64,000 bases of DNA from Bufo bufo (Eukaryota; Chordata; Amphibia; Anura; Bufonidae), in assembly GCF_905171765.1 (NCBI RefSeq), contig NC_053391.1, forward strand, positions 153,941,565-154,005,564, in the 5' to 3' direction. The notes below the pieces were generated by a model, which saw nothing but the letters and a program-made list of their open reading frames with translations, made no database searches and was not told where the DNA came from. Shown in pieces: positions 1-10,429 of the stretch; position 1 is the stretch's first letter; each line of letters starts with the position of its first letter. The translations under genes were made by a program, and so were the position numbers.

Positions 1-812
1 GCTGGTTGCAACAGCTTATAATCTATGAGGAGATAGGGGTGACACAAAAGGTAAAAAGGTCTTGTTTTGTACAATTGTCCAGAAATCAGTAATGAGACTA
101 GATATAAAACTGCATAAGCCAGCCACCAGCCCATATCTGTAGTGCTTCTGAGTGAATGAGGTGCAATATATAATGCTTGATGACGGATTAGGTTCAGATT
201 TCGACAAATAATGTTAAAGGGAGGGGGGGGGGGTGAATGGAGAAGAGTTAACTTAGATAATGTCATAGGAAGACAGTGGGCATGCTGAGAACCTATTTTG
301 GACCAATAGCTTGGTGAATGCTTAGTGGGAGATGGTGATGTACAGTGTCAGATCTATAAAAGTTCTGAAATTATAAAAATCTGCTATACAAACAGCATAC
401 ATTTGTTGCTATGCACACCAAATCAAATTTGTGTCAATCACAATGTTTACAATGATTCATGCCAAAATGCTGAATTAATCAATTCATTCAAATTAGTTAT
501 TTTTTAAATGCTATGATGTCTCTAAAAATCCTTATAAAGCCCTTTAATGTAACTCTGTTTTATTATACTATACATTTTTTTGTTACATGGATCTTTCACA
601 CAATGCTCCTTAGTATATTAAGCATGATGCTAGGATTTATTAGATCATTCAACATGCTTTTTACTAGAACAGAAAAAAAGGCTTTTAAAGGGAAATGTCA
701 CCATGAAAAGCAGTGAAGTCTATATGTAGCATGTGATAGACCAGAAGGATTGGAGAAGATTATGATATACAGTTTTATGAAAAAGGATTTAGTACATTTT
801 CAATTTATTCAT
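1..812. other. No recognised gene or repeat
   Basis: This is AT-rich sequence with only short open frames that have no recognisable motif. A G-run lies near 223-233. I see no TIRs, tandem array or exon-like segment here. Confidence 0.4.
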
Positions 813-816
813 TTAA

Positions 817-1195
817 AGGGGTTATCTCACTTTAGCAAGTGCCATTTATCATGTAGAGAAAGTTAATACAAAGCACTTACTAATGTATTGTTATTATCCA
901 TATTGCTTCCTTTGCTGGCCGGATTAATTTTTCCATCACATTATACAAATGCACCAGCCTATGCACACCCCCACTGTCCCAGCCACCAAAGAGGCCATTC
1001 CTTTTTCCTATAGTGTGCAAGCACGACCACCACTAATGGATTGCAGGGTGGTCATAACCACGGATTTGAGCAGTGATGGAAAAAGGAATCCAGCCAGCAA
1101 TGAAAGCAATATGGATAATAACAATACATTAGTAAGTACCTTGTATTACCTTTCTCTACATGATAAATGCCCCTTGCTGAAGTGAGACAGCCCCT
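817..1195. mobile_element. T2/Kolobok-type palindromic TTAA element
   Basis: The element starts AGGGGTTATCTCACTT and ends with the imperfect inverted copy AAGTGAGACAGCCCCT. It is bounded on both sides by TTAA (813-816 and 1196-1199). TTAA followed by AGGR at each end is the signature of the amphibian T2 family (Kolobok superfamily). The arms remain partly complementary further in (TACTAATGTATTG against CAATACATTAGTA). It is non-coding and depends on a transposase supplied in trans. The superfamily call rests on target site and terminus only. Confidence 0.7.
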
Positions 1196-1301
1196 TTAAA
1201 TGAATAAATTTAAAATAATTTAAAATAATTCAGCTACTATTAATGTATACATAATACATTTCGTCTGGCTTTTCCCTCTAAACACTACTACAGCAAATAA
1301 T

Positions 1302-1302
<1 letters not shown>

Positions 1303-1352
<50 letters not shown>

Positions 1353-1364
1353 TATATATATATA
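1303..1364. repeat. (TA)n microsatellite
   Basis: Almost pure TA dinucleotide run with one AAA interruption. It lies at the left edge of the dispersed repeat that follows. Confidence 0.9.
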
Positions 1365-1370
1365 GTTGAA

Positions 1371-1543
1371 GAAAAATGGCGGCACTGGCTAAGAAGGGAA
1401 AGGTACGGGTGCACGTCCCAAGGGGAATGGACTTCCTACCCCGCTTGAAGAAGGCTCATGTTTGGAGCCAAAACGTTGCACCACCTGGGTGAATAAAGGG
1501 TTCACTTGCTTTTATCCATCGGAGTGCCGCTCTTTTTTCTGGA

Positions 1544-1544
<1 letters not shown>
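1371..1544 (+). repeat. Dispersed repeat fragment with degenerate hammerhead-like core
   Basis: The fragment contains GAAGAAGGCTCATG, then GGAGCCAAAACGTTGC, then GGGTGAATAAAGGG. The same layout (GAAGG, short hairpin, NCC, AAAACG or GAAACG) recurs at 10.1, 13.8 and 33.0 kb. The stem-II-like pair GGCTC/GAGCC is present, but the box expected to read CTGANGA is TTGAAGA and GAAA reads AAAA, so a working ribozyme is unlikely. It sits between two (TA)n tracts. Origin from the terminal repeat of a Penelope-like element is inferred. Confidence 0.45.

Positions 1545-1584
<40 letters not shown>
1545..1584. repeat. (TA)n microsatellite
   Basis: Pure TA run directly after the dispersed fragment at 1371-1544. 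Confidence 0.9.
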
Positions 1585-1586
<2 letters not shown>

Positions 1587-1994
1587 CCTAGTGAAAAGTA
1601 GCTGCTACATATTTTTTAATTTTGTGGACAATCTATTAATGATTTTGTACTGTTTGCTTGTGCTTATAGGTTGGATTTTCTTGTATTTTGTATTTTTTAT
1701 TTTATACTCGATTTCTTATATTCACATGCCATCCCTTAGCAGCCGCTTCAGATGCAAATTAGTTTCTTGTAACATTACTTGGTAGCTTGACAAGAATCTT
1801 TTGATACATTTGATCACTGATATTGTCAATGAATAGTAAAAGGAAATATTTTTTTGAAAATATGGGCAATCTATGCAAAGAAATACTCATGAAAATAGTC
1901 TGCAGCAAACAGATGTATCTAGAGCATGCAACACATCAAAGTACTGTGCCTACATTGTCATTTTTTGTAGATATATTTTACATTTAAAGCCTCT
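1585..1994. other. No recognised gene or repeat
   Basis: AT-rich sequence with T-rich low-complexity stretches. The open frame running through it is hydrophobic only because of T-richness, and I see no domain. Confidence 0.35.
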
Positions 1995-1998
1995 TTAA

Positions 1999-2537
1999 AG
2001 AGGACCTTTTATGGGTCCAGACATTATAAACTAAGTATCAGGATACGTAGGGCATAGTGAAGGGATCTAACTGCACTTAGTAATTTTTCTGGGCGCCGCT
2101 CTGTTCGCCCGCTGTGACCCCCGTTGTATTCTCCCTCCTGGTATGCTAATTTTAGTATCAGTACAGGAAGGAGGAGACTGCCCCGTTTCTCAATGGGCAT
2201 CTCCTTCTCCCTGGCTATGAGCTATCCAATTGCAGTAAAGAGTGTCACAGCCGGGGAGAAAAAAATAAAACTCACCTTCTCCCTCGCTGTGATGCTCTCC
2301 ACTGTGATTGGATAGTTCATAGCCAGGGAGAAGGAGACACCAATTGATAAAAAGGGCAGTCTCTTCCTCCCAGTACCGATGCTAAAATTAGCATACCAGG
2401 CGGGAGAATGCAACGGGGACCACGAAGGGCAAAAAGAGCTGCGCCCAGCAAAAAAGTAAGTCCAGTTAGATCCCTGCACTATGCCCTACGTATCCTGATA
2501 CTTAGTTTATAATGTCTGGACCCATGAAAGGTCATCT
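1999..2537. mobile_element. Palindromic TTAA element (T2-like)
   Basis: The left end AGAGGACC and the reverse complement of the right end AGATGACC are bounded by TTAA at 1995-1998 and 2538-2541. The next 60 bases of each arm (TCCAGACATTATAAACTAAG and onward) are near-perfect inverted copies, and the complementarity runs toward a centre near 2,270. Apparent open frames on both strands mirror each other because of the palindrome, so I do not treat them as genes. Confidence 0.7.
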
Positions 2538-2541
2538 TTAA

Positions 2542-2938
2542 AATCTAAGACCGCAATAACATTCCAAAGGGACAGGTATAGTGTGAAAAGGGATATAGAC
2601 ATACAGATATAGCCAAGCTAAAATTTACTCTGATAACTCTTATAAAAAATGTCACAGTATTATCTTGTGCCATCTTGTGACAAAAAACATTAAAATACAT
2701 TGAAAGAGTTAATTAACCTTTTTGTGCCAATTTTTTACTGAATGTCTGTATCTGTATATGGACAGATATCAAGAGTACTATGACAGTACATAGGAAGTAA
2801 AAGTAATGTAGTACAAAATAAATGCTACTGCTAATTAAATAGAAACTATAAAATATGAACATGCTGAATTATGTGCACACTTGGTGTATATAATGACATA
2901 ATACTGTGGGTTTATTAACCCATTTCTAACCTTGTCCA
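2542..2938. other. No recognised gene
   Basis: AT-rich spacer up to the TA target dinucleotide of the Tc1 element. I see nothing recognisable. Confidence 0.35.
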
Positions 2939-2940
2939 TA

Positions 2941-3150
2941 CAGTGGGGGAAATAATTATTTGACCCCTCACTGATTTTGTAAGTTTGTCCAATGACAAAG
3001 AAATGAAAAGTCTCAGAACAGTATCATTTCAATGGTAGGTTTATTGTAACAGTGGCAGATAGCACATCAAAAGGAAAATCGAAAAAATAACTTTAAATAA
3101 AAGATAGCAACTGATTTGCATTTCATTGAGTGAAATAAGTATTTGAACCC
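2941..3150 (+). repeat. Left TIR of the intact Tc1-like element
   Basis: 210-bp terminal inverted repeat whose reverse complement is 4345-4554. I saw no mismatch or indel between the two by eye. Confidence 0.93.
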
Positions 3151-3305
3151 CTACCAACCATTAAGAGTTCTGGCTCCCACAGAGTGGTTAGACACTTCTA
3201 CTCAATTAGTCACCCTGATTAAGGACACCTGTCTTAACTAGTCACCTGTATAAAAGACACCTGTCCACAGAATCAATCAATCAAGCAGACTCCAAACTCT
3301 CCAAC

Positions 3306-4328
3306 ATGGGAAAGACCAAAGAGCTGTCCAAGGATGTCAGAGACAAAATTGTAGACCTGCACAAGGCTGCAATGGGCTACAAAACCATTAGCAAGAAGCT
3401 GGGAGAGAAGGTGACAACTGTTGGTGCGATTGTTCGAAAATGGAAGGAGCACAAAATGACCATCAATCGACCTCGCTCTGGGGCTCCACGCAAGATCTCA
3501 CCTCGTGGGGTGTCAATGGTTCTGAGAAAGGTGAAAAAGCATCCTAGAACTACACGGGAGGAGTTAGTTAATGACCTCAAATTAGCAGGGACCACAGTCA
3601 CCAAGAAAACCATTGGAAACACATTACACCGCAATGGATTAAAATCCTGCAGGGCTCGCAAGGTCCCCCTGCTCAGGAAGGCACATGTGCAGGCCCGTCT
3701 GAAGTTTGCCAATGAACACCTGAATGATTCAGAGAGTGACTGGGAGAAGGTGCTGTGGTCTGATGAGACCAAAATAGAGCTCTTTGGCATTAACTCAACT
3801 CGCTGTGTTTGGAGGAAGAAAAATGCTGCCTATGACCCCCAAAACACCGTCCCCACCGTCAAGCATGGGGGTGGAAACATTTTGCTTTGGGGGTGTTTTT
3901 CTGCTAAGGGCACAGGACAACTTATTCGCATAAACGGGAAAATGGACGGAGCCATGTATCGTGAAATCCTGAGCGTCAACCTCCTTCCCTCTGCCTGGAA
4001 ACTGAAAATGGGTCGTGGATGGGTGTTCCAGCACGACAATGACCCAAAACATACAGCAAAGGCAACAAAGGAGTGGCTCAAGAAGAAGCACATTAAGGTC
4101 ATGGAGTGGCCTAGTCAGTCTCCGGACCTTAATCCAATCGAAAACCTATGGAGGGAGCTCAAGCTCAGAGTTGCACAGAGACAGCCTCGAAACCTTAGGG
4201 ATTTAGAGATGATCTGCAAAGAGGAGTGGACCAACATTCCTCCTAAAATGTGCGCAAACTTGGTCATCAATTACAAGAAACGTTTGACCTCTGTGCTTGC
4301 AAACAAGGGTTTTTCCACCAAGTATTAA
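3306..4328 (+). CDS. Tc1-like transposase (DD34E), full length
   Basis: This 340-residue protein would cut and rejoin the element ends at TA targets in the nucleus. Residues 1-110 form the bipartite paired-like DNA-binding region, with two helix-turn-helix units and a GRPR-like linker (RPRSGAPR at 55-62). The catalytic triad is visible: D153 in LWSDETK, D244 in FQHDNDPKH and E279 in NPIENLW, with 34 residues between the last two. The glycine-rich KHGGG box is at 186-190. Length, triad positions and the start [10 protein letters not shown] all match Sleeping Beauty-type transposases, which supports the ATG chosen. The reading frame is unbroken, which is unusual for vertebrate Tc1 copies. Activity is inferred, not shown. 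Confidence 0.95.
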   Translation: MGKTKELSKDVRDKIVDLHKAAMGYKTISKKLGEKVTTVGAIVRKWKEHKMTINRPRSGAPRKISPRGVSMVLRKVKKHPRTTREELVNDLKLAGTTVTKKTIGNTLHRNGLKSCRARKVPLLRKAHVQARLKFANEHLNDSESDWEKVLWSDETKIELFGINSTRCVWRKKNAAYDPQNTVPTVKHGGGNILLWGCFSAKGTGQLIRINGKMDGAMYREILSVNLLPSAWKLKMGRGWVFQHDNDPKHTAKATKEWLKKKHIKVMEWPSQSPDLNPIENLWRELKLRVAQRQPRNLRDLEMICKEEWTNIPPKMCANLVINYKKRLTSVLANKGFSTKY

Positions 4329-4344
4329 GTCTTTTTTTGTTAGA

Positions 4345-4554
4345 GGGTTCAAATACTTATTTCACTCAATGAAATGCAAATCAGTTGCTATCTTTTATTT
4401 AAAGTTATTTTTTCGATTTTCCTTTTGATGTGCTATCTGCCACTGTTACAATAAACCTACCATTGAAATGATACTGTTCTGAGACTTTTCATTTCTTTGT
4501 CATTGGACAAACTTACAAAATCAGTGAGGGGTCAAATAATTATTTCCCCCACTG
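4345..4554 (-). repeat. Right TIR of the intact Tc1-like element
   Basis: Inverted copy of 2941-3150. It begins 16 bases after the transposase stop codon and ends at CCCCCACTG before the TA duplication. Confidence 0.93.
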
Positions 4555-4689
4555 TATATGTAAAGTGCAGCAAGAAGGAAGCTAATGACCCACGCTGTAC
4601 TATTATGTATTACATGAGCTATGCTTGCACTATCAGGGAAGGGTCCTGGCTATAGCTAACTCCAATGTCGTCAGTTTAACTTCTTAGAT

Positions 4690-5476
4690 ATGGCAGTCAA
4701 TGCTGACTGCTGCATGTAAGCGATTTACAAAGGGAGTGAGCTCCATCTCTGACCCCATCAGTTAGCAGCAAAGTGGGGTACCGATTGTTGCTCAAAATGG
4801 CCTTGTGGTTCGCCCAATGGTCGTTTTGCGGTGAATTTGCGACTCGCCGAACATGTGAACATATGGTGATGTCCGCCGGCGACATATTCTTTTGCATTAT
4901 GCCAAATATTGACCCATGACACATCCATCAGGTGGGACAGGACAGCCAATTGAGAAGTTTCAGCACATGGACACACCCCCACCCTATCACAGAACACGAT
5001 CTGGCAACCATTTTACATTCTTTGTTTTGCCAATGTAGTGAGAGGTTGCTTTGTGGAGCAGGGACAGGCTGTTAGGGACACCAAATGCTAGCTAATAGGG
5101 CCACAAAAGTCCTTTTAAGGACTGTTATAGGTGTGCTATTGATTGTTGTGATATACTGAGGGGAGTGATATACTTATTATATACTTTCTAATATAGATAT
5201 TATATTACAGTGCATTTGTATTGTGTGCGATTCTGTTGCAATACCACAGCTATATAGTGGGACAAAAGCTATTGGAACAACTAATTGCAATGGGTGTAAT
5301 GTATCTGTTGCCTCGCAAAAAACTGATTGAAGGGTGTGATATACCTATAATATACTTTCTAAAATAGAAAGTATATAGTGCATTTGTATGGTGCAGCAGT
5401 ACTGTGCGGTTCTGCTGCGATACCGCAGCTATATAGAGGATCAAGCGCTATTGGAACAACTATTTGCAGTGGGTGT
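4690..5476. mobile_element. Remnant of a hAT-like non-autonomous element (interior)
   Basis: This non-coding sequence has internal duplications: GATATAC units, a repeated CTATATAG-flanked block at 5245-5275 and 5425-5455, and AGTATATAGTGCATTTGTAT-like pieces near 5200 and 5370. It leads without a break into the 38-bp array that follows. The stretch around 4,880-5,050 reads like the interior of frog hAT-derived repeats. That is recognition from general knowledge, and I could not define both termini. Confidence 0.35.
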
Positions 5477-6131
5477 GATATACCTGTTATCTTCTTCCAC
5501 AAAATACTGATTGAGGGCTATGATATACCTGTTGCCCCAAATAAACAAGGTGGTGTGATATAACTGTTAGGACAAAAAAAATAATTGAGGGGTGTGATAT
5601 ACCTGCTTCCACAAAATATTGATTGAGGGCTGCAATATACCTGCTTCCACAAAATACTGATTAAGGGGTTTGATATACCTGCTTTCACAAAATACTGATT
5701 GAGGGCTGCGATATACCTGCTTCCACAAAATACTGATTAAGGGATTCGATATACCTGTTTCCACCAAATATTGATTGAGGCCTGCAATATACCTGCTTCC
5801 ACAAAATACTGATTGAGGGGTGTGGTATACATGGTTCCACAAAATACTGATTAAGGGGTTAGATATACCTGTTTCTACCAAATATTTATTGAGTCCTGCG
5901 ATATACCTGCTTCCACAAAATACTTATTAAGAGGATTGATATACCTGCTTCCACCAAATATTGATTGAGGCCTGCGAGATACCTGCTTCCACAAAATACT
6001 GATTTAGGGGTTTGATATACCTGCTTCGACAAAATATTGATTGAGGCCTGCAAAATTCCTTCTTCCACAAAATACTGATTGAGGGCTGCAATATACCTGC
6101 TTCCACAAAATACTGATTAAGTGGTTCGATA
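5477..6131. repeat. 38-bp minisatellite, about 17 units
   Basis: The unit contains GATATACCTGCTTCCACAAA followed by ATACTGATTGAGGGCTGC or TTAAGGGGTT variants. Spacing measured on GATATACC is 38 bp. Two alternating unit types suggest that the array partly grew as a 76-bp dimer. Open frames along it are a by-product of the repeat. A Tc1 copy is inserted at its right edge at 6132. Confidence 0.92.
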
Positions 6132-6133
6132 TA

Positions 6134-7066
6134 CAGTACAGACCAAAAGTTTGGACACATCTTCTCATTCAAAGAGTTTTCTTTATTTTCATGACTATGA
6201 AAATTGTAGATTCACACTGAAGGCATCAAAACTATGAATTGACACATTTGGAATTATATACATAAACAAGTGTGAAACAACTGAAAATATGTCATATTCT
6301 AGGTTCTTCAAAGTAGCCACCTTTTGCTTTGATTACTGCTTTGCACACTCTTGGCATTCTCTTGATGAGCTTCAAAAGGTAGTCCCCTGAAATGGTTTTC
6401 ACTTCACAGGTGTGCCCTGTCAGGTTTAATAAGTGGGATTTATTGCCTTATAAATGGGGTTGGGACCATCAGTGGCGTTGAGGAGAAGTCAGGTGGATAC
6501 ACAGCTGATAGTCCTACTGAATAGACTGTTAGAATTTGTATTATGGCAAGAAAAAAGCAGCTAAGTAAAGAAAAACGAGTGGCCATCATTACTTTAAGAA
6601 ATGAAGGTCAGTCAATCAGCCGAAAAATTGGGAAAACTTTGAAAGTAAGGGCTATTTGACCATGAAGGAGAGTGATGGGGTGCTGCGTCAGATGACCTGG
6701 CCTCCACAGTCACCGGACCTGAACCCAATCGAGATGGTTTGGGGTGAGCTGGACCGCAGAGTGAAGGCAAAAGGGCCAACAAGTGCTAAGCATCTCTGGG
6801 AACTCCTTCAAGACTATTGGAAGACCAATTCAGGGGACTACCTCTTGAAGCTCATCAAGAGAATGCCAACAGTGTGCAAAGCAGTAATCAAAGCAAAAGG
6901 TGGCTACTTTGAAGAACCTAGAATATGACATATTTTCAGTTGTTTCACACTTGTTTGTTATGTATATAATTCCACATGTGTTAATTCATAGTTTTGATGC
7001 CTTCATAGTCATGAAAATAAAGAAAACTCTTTGAATGAGAAGGTGTGTCCAAACTTTTGGTCTGTA

Positions 7067-7069
<3 letters not shown>
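6134..7069 (+). mobile_element. Internally deleted Tc1-like element, copy 1
   Basis: TIRs begin CAGTACAGACCAAAAG and end CTTTTGGTCTGTACTG, with TA on each side. The long TIR extends into the transposase C-terminal coding region, as it does in the second copy at 39.0 kb. The transposase centre is missing. The element landed in the last minisatellite unit, and its right flank is a (TA)n run. It is non-autonomous but keeps both ends, so it could be moved in trans. Confidence 0.93.
6543..6928 (+). pseudogene. Tc1-like transposase with central deletion
   Basis: The ATG at 6543 starts MARKKQLSKEKR, the N-terminal DNA-binding segment. After about 36 codons the sequence jumps at 6645-6655 to the C-terminal part, beginning near YLTMKESDG. 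The E motif SPDLNPIE is kept, but the regions carrying the two catalytic aspartates are deleted. The C-terminus KGGYFEEPRI is complete with its stop. The deletion removes about half of the expected roughly 340 residues, so no active enzyme can be made. Confidence 0.88.

Positions 7070-7105
<36 letters not shown>
7070..7105. repeat. (TA)n run between two Tc1 elements
   Basis: Pure TA repeat lying exactly between the right terminus of one Tc1 copy and the terminus of the next. TA is the Tc1 target, so the tract may have been an insertion hot spot, or may have grown from the target duplications. Confidence 0.88.
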
Positions 7106-7108
<3 letters not shown>

Positions 7109-8059
7109 TGACTTGCAAAAGTATTCGCCCCCTTGACTTTTTTTCGTGTTTTGGTGCCTCACAACCTGGAATTAACATGGATTGTTTGAGCATTTGCACA
7201 TCATTTAATTTACAGAACATGCCCACAACTTTTAAGATGTTTTTTTTTATTCATTGTGAAGCAAACAACAAATATGACAGAATAGCAGAAAAGGTCAATG
7301 TGCATAACTATTCACCTCCCTAAAGTCAATACTTTGTAGAGCCACCTTTGTGGCAATCACAGTTCCAAGTGTCTTTGGATAAGGCCTCCTGCACACGAAC
7401 GTATTTTTTTGCGGTCTGCAAAAACGGGTCCCGTTTTTCCGTGATCCGTGACCGTTTTTTCATCCGTGGGTCTTCCTTGATTTTTGGAGGATCCACGGAC
7501 ATGAAAAAAAAGTCGTTTTGGTGTCCGCCTGGCCGTGCGGAGCCAAACGGATCCGTCCTGAATTACAATGCAAGTCAATGGGGACGGATCCGTTTGACGT
7601 TGACACAATATGGTGCCATTTCAAACGGATCCGTCCCTATTGACTTTCAATGTAAAGTCTGGAGTCCCTTTTATACCATCGGATCGGAGTTTTCTCCAAT
7701 CCGATAGTATATTTTAACTTGAAGCGTCCCCATCACCATGGGAACGCCCCTATGTTAGAATATACTGTCGGATATGAGTTAGATCGTGAAACCTCATTTC
7801 CGACAGTATATTCTAACACAGAGGCGTTCCCATGGTGATGGGGACGCTTCTAGTTAGAATATACTACAAACTGTGTACATGATTGCCCCCTGCTGCCTAG
7901 CAGCATCCGATCTCTTACAGGGGGCCGTGATCAGCACAATTAACCCCTCAAGTGCCGCACCTGAAGGGGTTAATTGTACTATTATATCCCCCTGTAAGAG
8001 ATCAGGGCTGCCAGGCAGCAGGGGGCAGACCCCCCCCCTCCCCAGTTTGAATATCATTG

Positions 8060-8345
8060 GTGGCCAGTGCGCCCCCCCCCCTTCCTCCCTCTATTGTAAT
8101 AATTCGTTGGTGGCAGTGTGCGCCCCCCCCTTCCTCCCTCTATTGTAATAAATCGATGGTGGCACAGTGTGCGCCCCCCCCTCCTCCCTCTATTGTAATA
8201 AATCGTTGGTGGCACAGTGTGCGCCCCCCCGCCCCCCCCCTTCCTCCCTCTATTGTAATAAATCGTTGGTGGCACAGTGTGCGCCCCCCATCGGCCCCCC
8301 CTCCCTCTATAGCATTAACAACATTGGTGGCCAGTGTGCGGCCTC
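8060..8345 (+). repeat. C-rich minisatellite in left arm of the palindrome
   Basis: About five units of roughly 60 bp contain GGTGGCACAGTGTGCGCCCC, a C-run, TTCCTCCCTCTATTGTAATA and AATCG. Mirror copies on the other strand lie at about 8710-8900. A related array without the AATCG variant is at about 27,470-27,760. Confidence 0.85.
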
Positions 8346-8704
8346 CCATCTCCCCCCCCCCCGATCATTGGTGGCAGCGGGTTACTAGCAATAGTACAAT
8401 AGTAAAAGATTCATACTTACCTGGGAGCTGCGATGTTCGTGTCCGGCCGGGAGCTCCTCCTACTGGTAAGTGACAGTTCATTTAGCAATGCGCCGCACAG
8501 ACCTGAGGCTGTCACTTACCAGTAGGTGGAGCTCCCGGCCGGACACGAACATCCCAGCAGCCGGTAAGTATGAATCTTCTACTATTGTACTATTGCTATG
8601 TAACCATGGCAACCAGGACTGTAGTAGCGTCCTGGTTGCCATGGTTACCGATCGTAGCCCCAGCGATTAAACTGGGACTCCGATCGGAACTCCGCTGCCA
8701 CCAA

Positions 8705-8905
8705 TGATGATGGGGGGGGGGGAGATGGGAGGCCGCACACTGGCCACCAATGTTGTTAATGCTATAGAGGGAGGGGGGGCCGATGGGGGGCGCACACTGT
8801 GCCACCAACGAATTATTACAATAGAGGGAGGGAGGGGGGGCGCACACTGTGCCACCAACGAATAATTACAATAGAGGGGGGGGGGCCGCACTGGCCATCA
8901 ATGAT
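8705..8905 (-). repeat. Mirror-image copy of the C-rich minisatellite
   Basis: Same units as 8060-8345 in inverted orientation, as G-runs on the plus strand. It has fewer units than the left arm, so the two arms have changed copy number independently. Confidence 0.8.
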
Positions 8906-9493
8906 ATTCAAACTGGGAAGGGGGGGGGGGGGTCTGCCCCCTGCTGCCTGGCAGCCCTGATCTCTTACAGGGGGATATGATAGTACAATTAACCCTTTCA
9001 GGTGCCGCACCTGAAGGGGTTAATTGTGCTGATCACGGCCCCCTGTAAGAGATCGGGTGCTGCCAGGCAGCAGGGGGCAGTCTTGTACACAGTTTGTAGT
9101 GTATTCTAACTAGAAGCGTCCCCATCACCATGGGAACGCTTCTGTGTTAGAATATACTGTCGGTTCTGAGTTTTCAGGAAGTGAAAACTCAGCTTTGAAA
9201 AAGCTTTATGCAGACGGATCTTCGGATCCGTCTGTATAAAAACTAACCTACGGCCACGGATCACGGACACGGATGCCAATCTTGTGTGCATCCGTGTTCT
9301 TTCACGGACCCATTGACTTGAATGGGTCCGTGAACCGTTGGCCGTGAAAAAAATAGGACAGGTCATATTTTTTTCACGGCCATGAAACACGGATCACGGA
9401 TGCGGCTGCAAAACGGTGCATTTTCCGTTTTTTCCACGGACCCATTGAACAACGGCCACGGGTGCACACAACGGTCGTGTGCAGGAGGCCTTA

Positions 9494-10016
9494 GTCTCTA
9501 TGAGCTTGCCACATCTTACCACTGGGATTTTTGCCCATTACTCCTTGCAAAACTGCTCCAGCTCCTTCAAGTTGGATGGTTTGCGCTTGTAAACATCAAT
9601 CTTTAAGACTGACCACAGATTTTCTATTGGATTGAGATCTGGGCTTTGACTAGGCCATTCCAACACAGTTACATGTTTCCCCTGAAACCACTCAAGTGTT
9701 GCTTCAGCAGTGTGTTCGGGGTCATTGTCCAGTTGAAAGGTGAACATCCATCCTAGCCTCAAATCACGCACAGAGTGGTGCAGGTTTTGCTCAAGAATAT
9801 CCCTGTATTTAGCACCAGCCATCTTTCCCTCAACTCTGACCAGTTTCCCAGTCCCGGCTGCTGAAAAACATCCCCACAACATGATGCTGTCACCACCATG
9901 TTTCACTGTGGGGATGGTGTTCTTTGGGTGATGTGATGTGTTGGGTTTTTCGCCAGACATAGTGTTTTCTTTGATGGCCGAAAAATTCTATTTTAGTCTC
10001 ATCAGACCAGAGTACC
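9494..10016 (-). pseudogene. Tc1-like transposase, C-terminal two thirds, frameshifted
   Basis: On the minus strand the sequence contains LWSDETK (about 9,990-10,015), then [24 protein letters not shown] and [11 protein letters not shown], so all three catalytic positions are represented. A frameshift near 9,945-9,960 separates the first-aspartate segment from the long downstream frame. The N-terminal DNA-binding domain is absent, and the far C-terminus is split off by the palindrome inserted at 7383-9490. It is dead. Confidence 0.88.
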
Positions 10017-10039
10017 TTATCACCTCATCAGACCAGAGC

Positions 10040-10270
10040 ACTATATATTTATAAAATAAAAAATAGAGCAGCACTCCAGTATAGTGAAAAAGGAAAACTG
10101 TTTATTCACCCAGTGGTGACGCAACGTTTCGGCTCCAACATGAAGCCTTTCTCAAGAGAAAGGCTTCATGTTGGAGCCGAAACGTCGCGTCACCACTGGG
10201 TGAATAGTTTTCCTTTTTCACTATACCGGAGTGCTGCTCTATTTTTTTTATTTTATTATCCTGGGACGCT
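10040..10270. repeat. Inverted repeat with hammerhead-related hairpins
   Basis: The two arms (AGCAGCACTCCAGTATAGTG to GGCTTCATG, and the inverse) meet near 10,155. Both contain GGAGCCGAAACGT next to GGTGACGC or GCGTCACC. The arrangement GGCTTCATGTTGGAGCC-GAAACGTCGCGTC resembles hammerhead stem II plus the GAAA box, but the CTGANGA box is replaced by CAAGAGA. This is a degenerate relative of the 13.8-kb motif, probably derived from PLE terminal repeats in tail-to-tail orientation. Confidence 0.5.
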
Positions 10271-10429
10271 TTTCCTATTGGAGCTTGCACCCAATCTTCA
10301 AATCTAAAGGTTGGTGCTGCCATTCATTGCATTTTATATATCACAAGCTGTGTATATTATCATATTGAGTCTCAAATGCACTTTTATTCTTGATCTCTGT
10401 TGTATGTTCAGGCAAAAGATTAGAGCCAC

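Larger units (their letters stand above)
2941..4554 (+). mobile_element. Complete Tc1-like DNA transposon
   Basis: This is a 1,614-bp element flanked by TA on both sides (2939-2940 and 4555-4556), as expected of the Tc1/mariner superfamily. The TIRs at 2941-3150 and 4345-4554 are each 210 bp and look identical by eye. They enclose a single uninterrupted transposase gene. The terminus reads CAGTGGGGGAAATAATTATT. Long TIRs, a TA duplication and a 340-residue DD34E transposase match the plan of Sleeping Beauty and Frog Prince. No truncation, stop or frameshift is visible, so the insertion is young and could be autonomous. Confidence 0.96.
7383..9490. mobile_element. Harbinger-like palindromic element, 2.1 kb
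   Basis: The ends GGCCTCCTGCACACG and CGTGTGCAGGAGGCC are perfect inverted copies. They are flanked by TAA (7380-7382) on the left and TTA (9491-9493) on the right, and 3-bp TWA targets are typical of PIF/Harbinger. The arms are mirror images toward a centre near 8,490. Each arm carries smaller hairpins (GAAGCGTCCCCATCACCATG and its inverse) and a G/C-rich minisatellite. There is no coding capacity, and the C-rich frames are repeat translations. A close relative lies at 26850-31346. Confidence 0.82.
7106..10020 (-). mobile_element. Tc1-like element, interrupted and truncated
   Basis: The terminus CAGTGACTTGCAAAAGTATT at 7106 is typical of a widespread fish and frog Tc1 group. The element runs 7106-7379, is interrupted by a 2.1-kb Harbinger-like palindrome, and resumes at 9494-10020. 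Coding is on the minus strand, so 7106 is its 3' end. The N-terminal third of the gene and the 5' TIR are missing beyond about 10,020, where another repeat begins. Confidence 0.88.

Noticed and set aside
3377..4206. Other open frames overlapping the Tc1 transposase
   Set aside because: They are antisense or out-of-frame shadows of the transposase gene.
5477..6131. CRISPR-like array of regularly spaced repeats
   Set aside because: The units are head-to-tail without unique spacers, in eukaryotic DNA; it is a minisatellite.
5567..6172. Repeat proteins on the minus strand
   Set aside because: They are translations of the 38-bp minisatellite in several frames, with no start context or homology.
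7873..8890. Proline-rich proteins encoded in the palindromes (also at 27,286-28,305)
   Set aside because: They are translations of C-rich minisatellites, equally open on several frames and mirrored on both arms.
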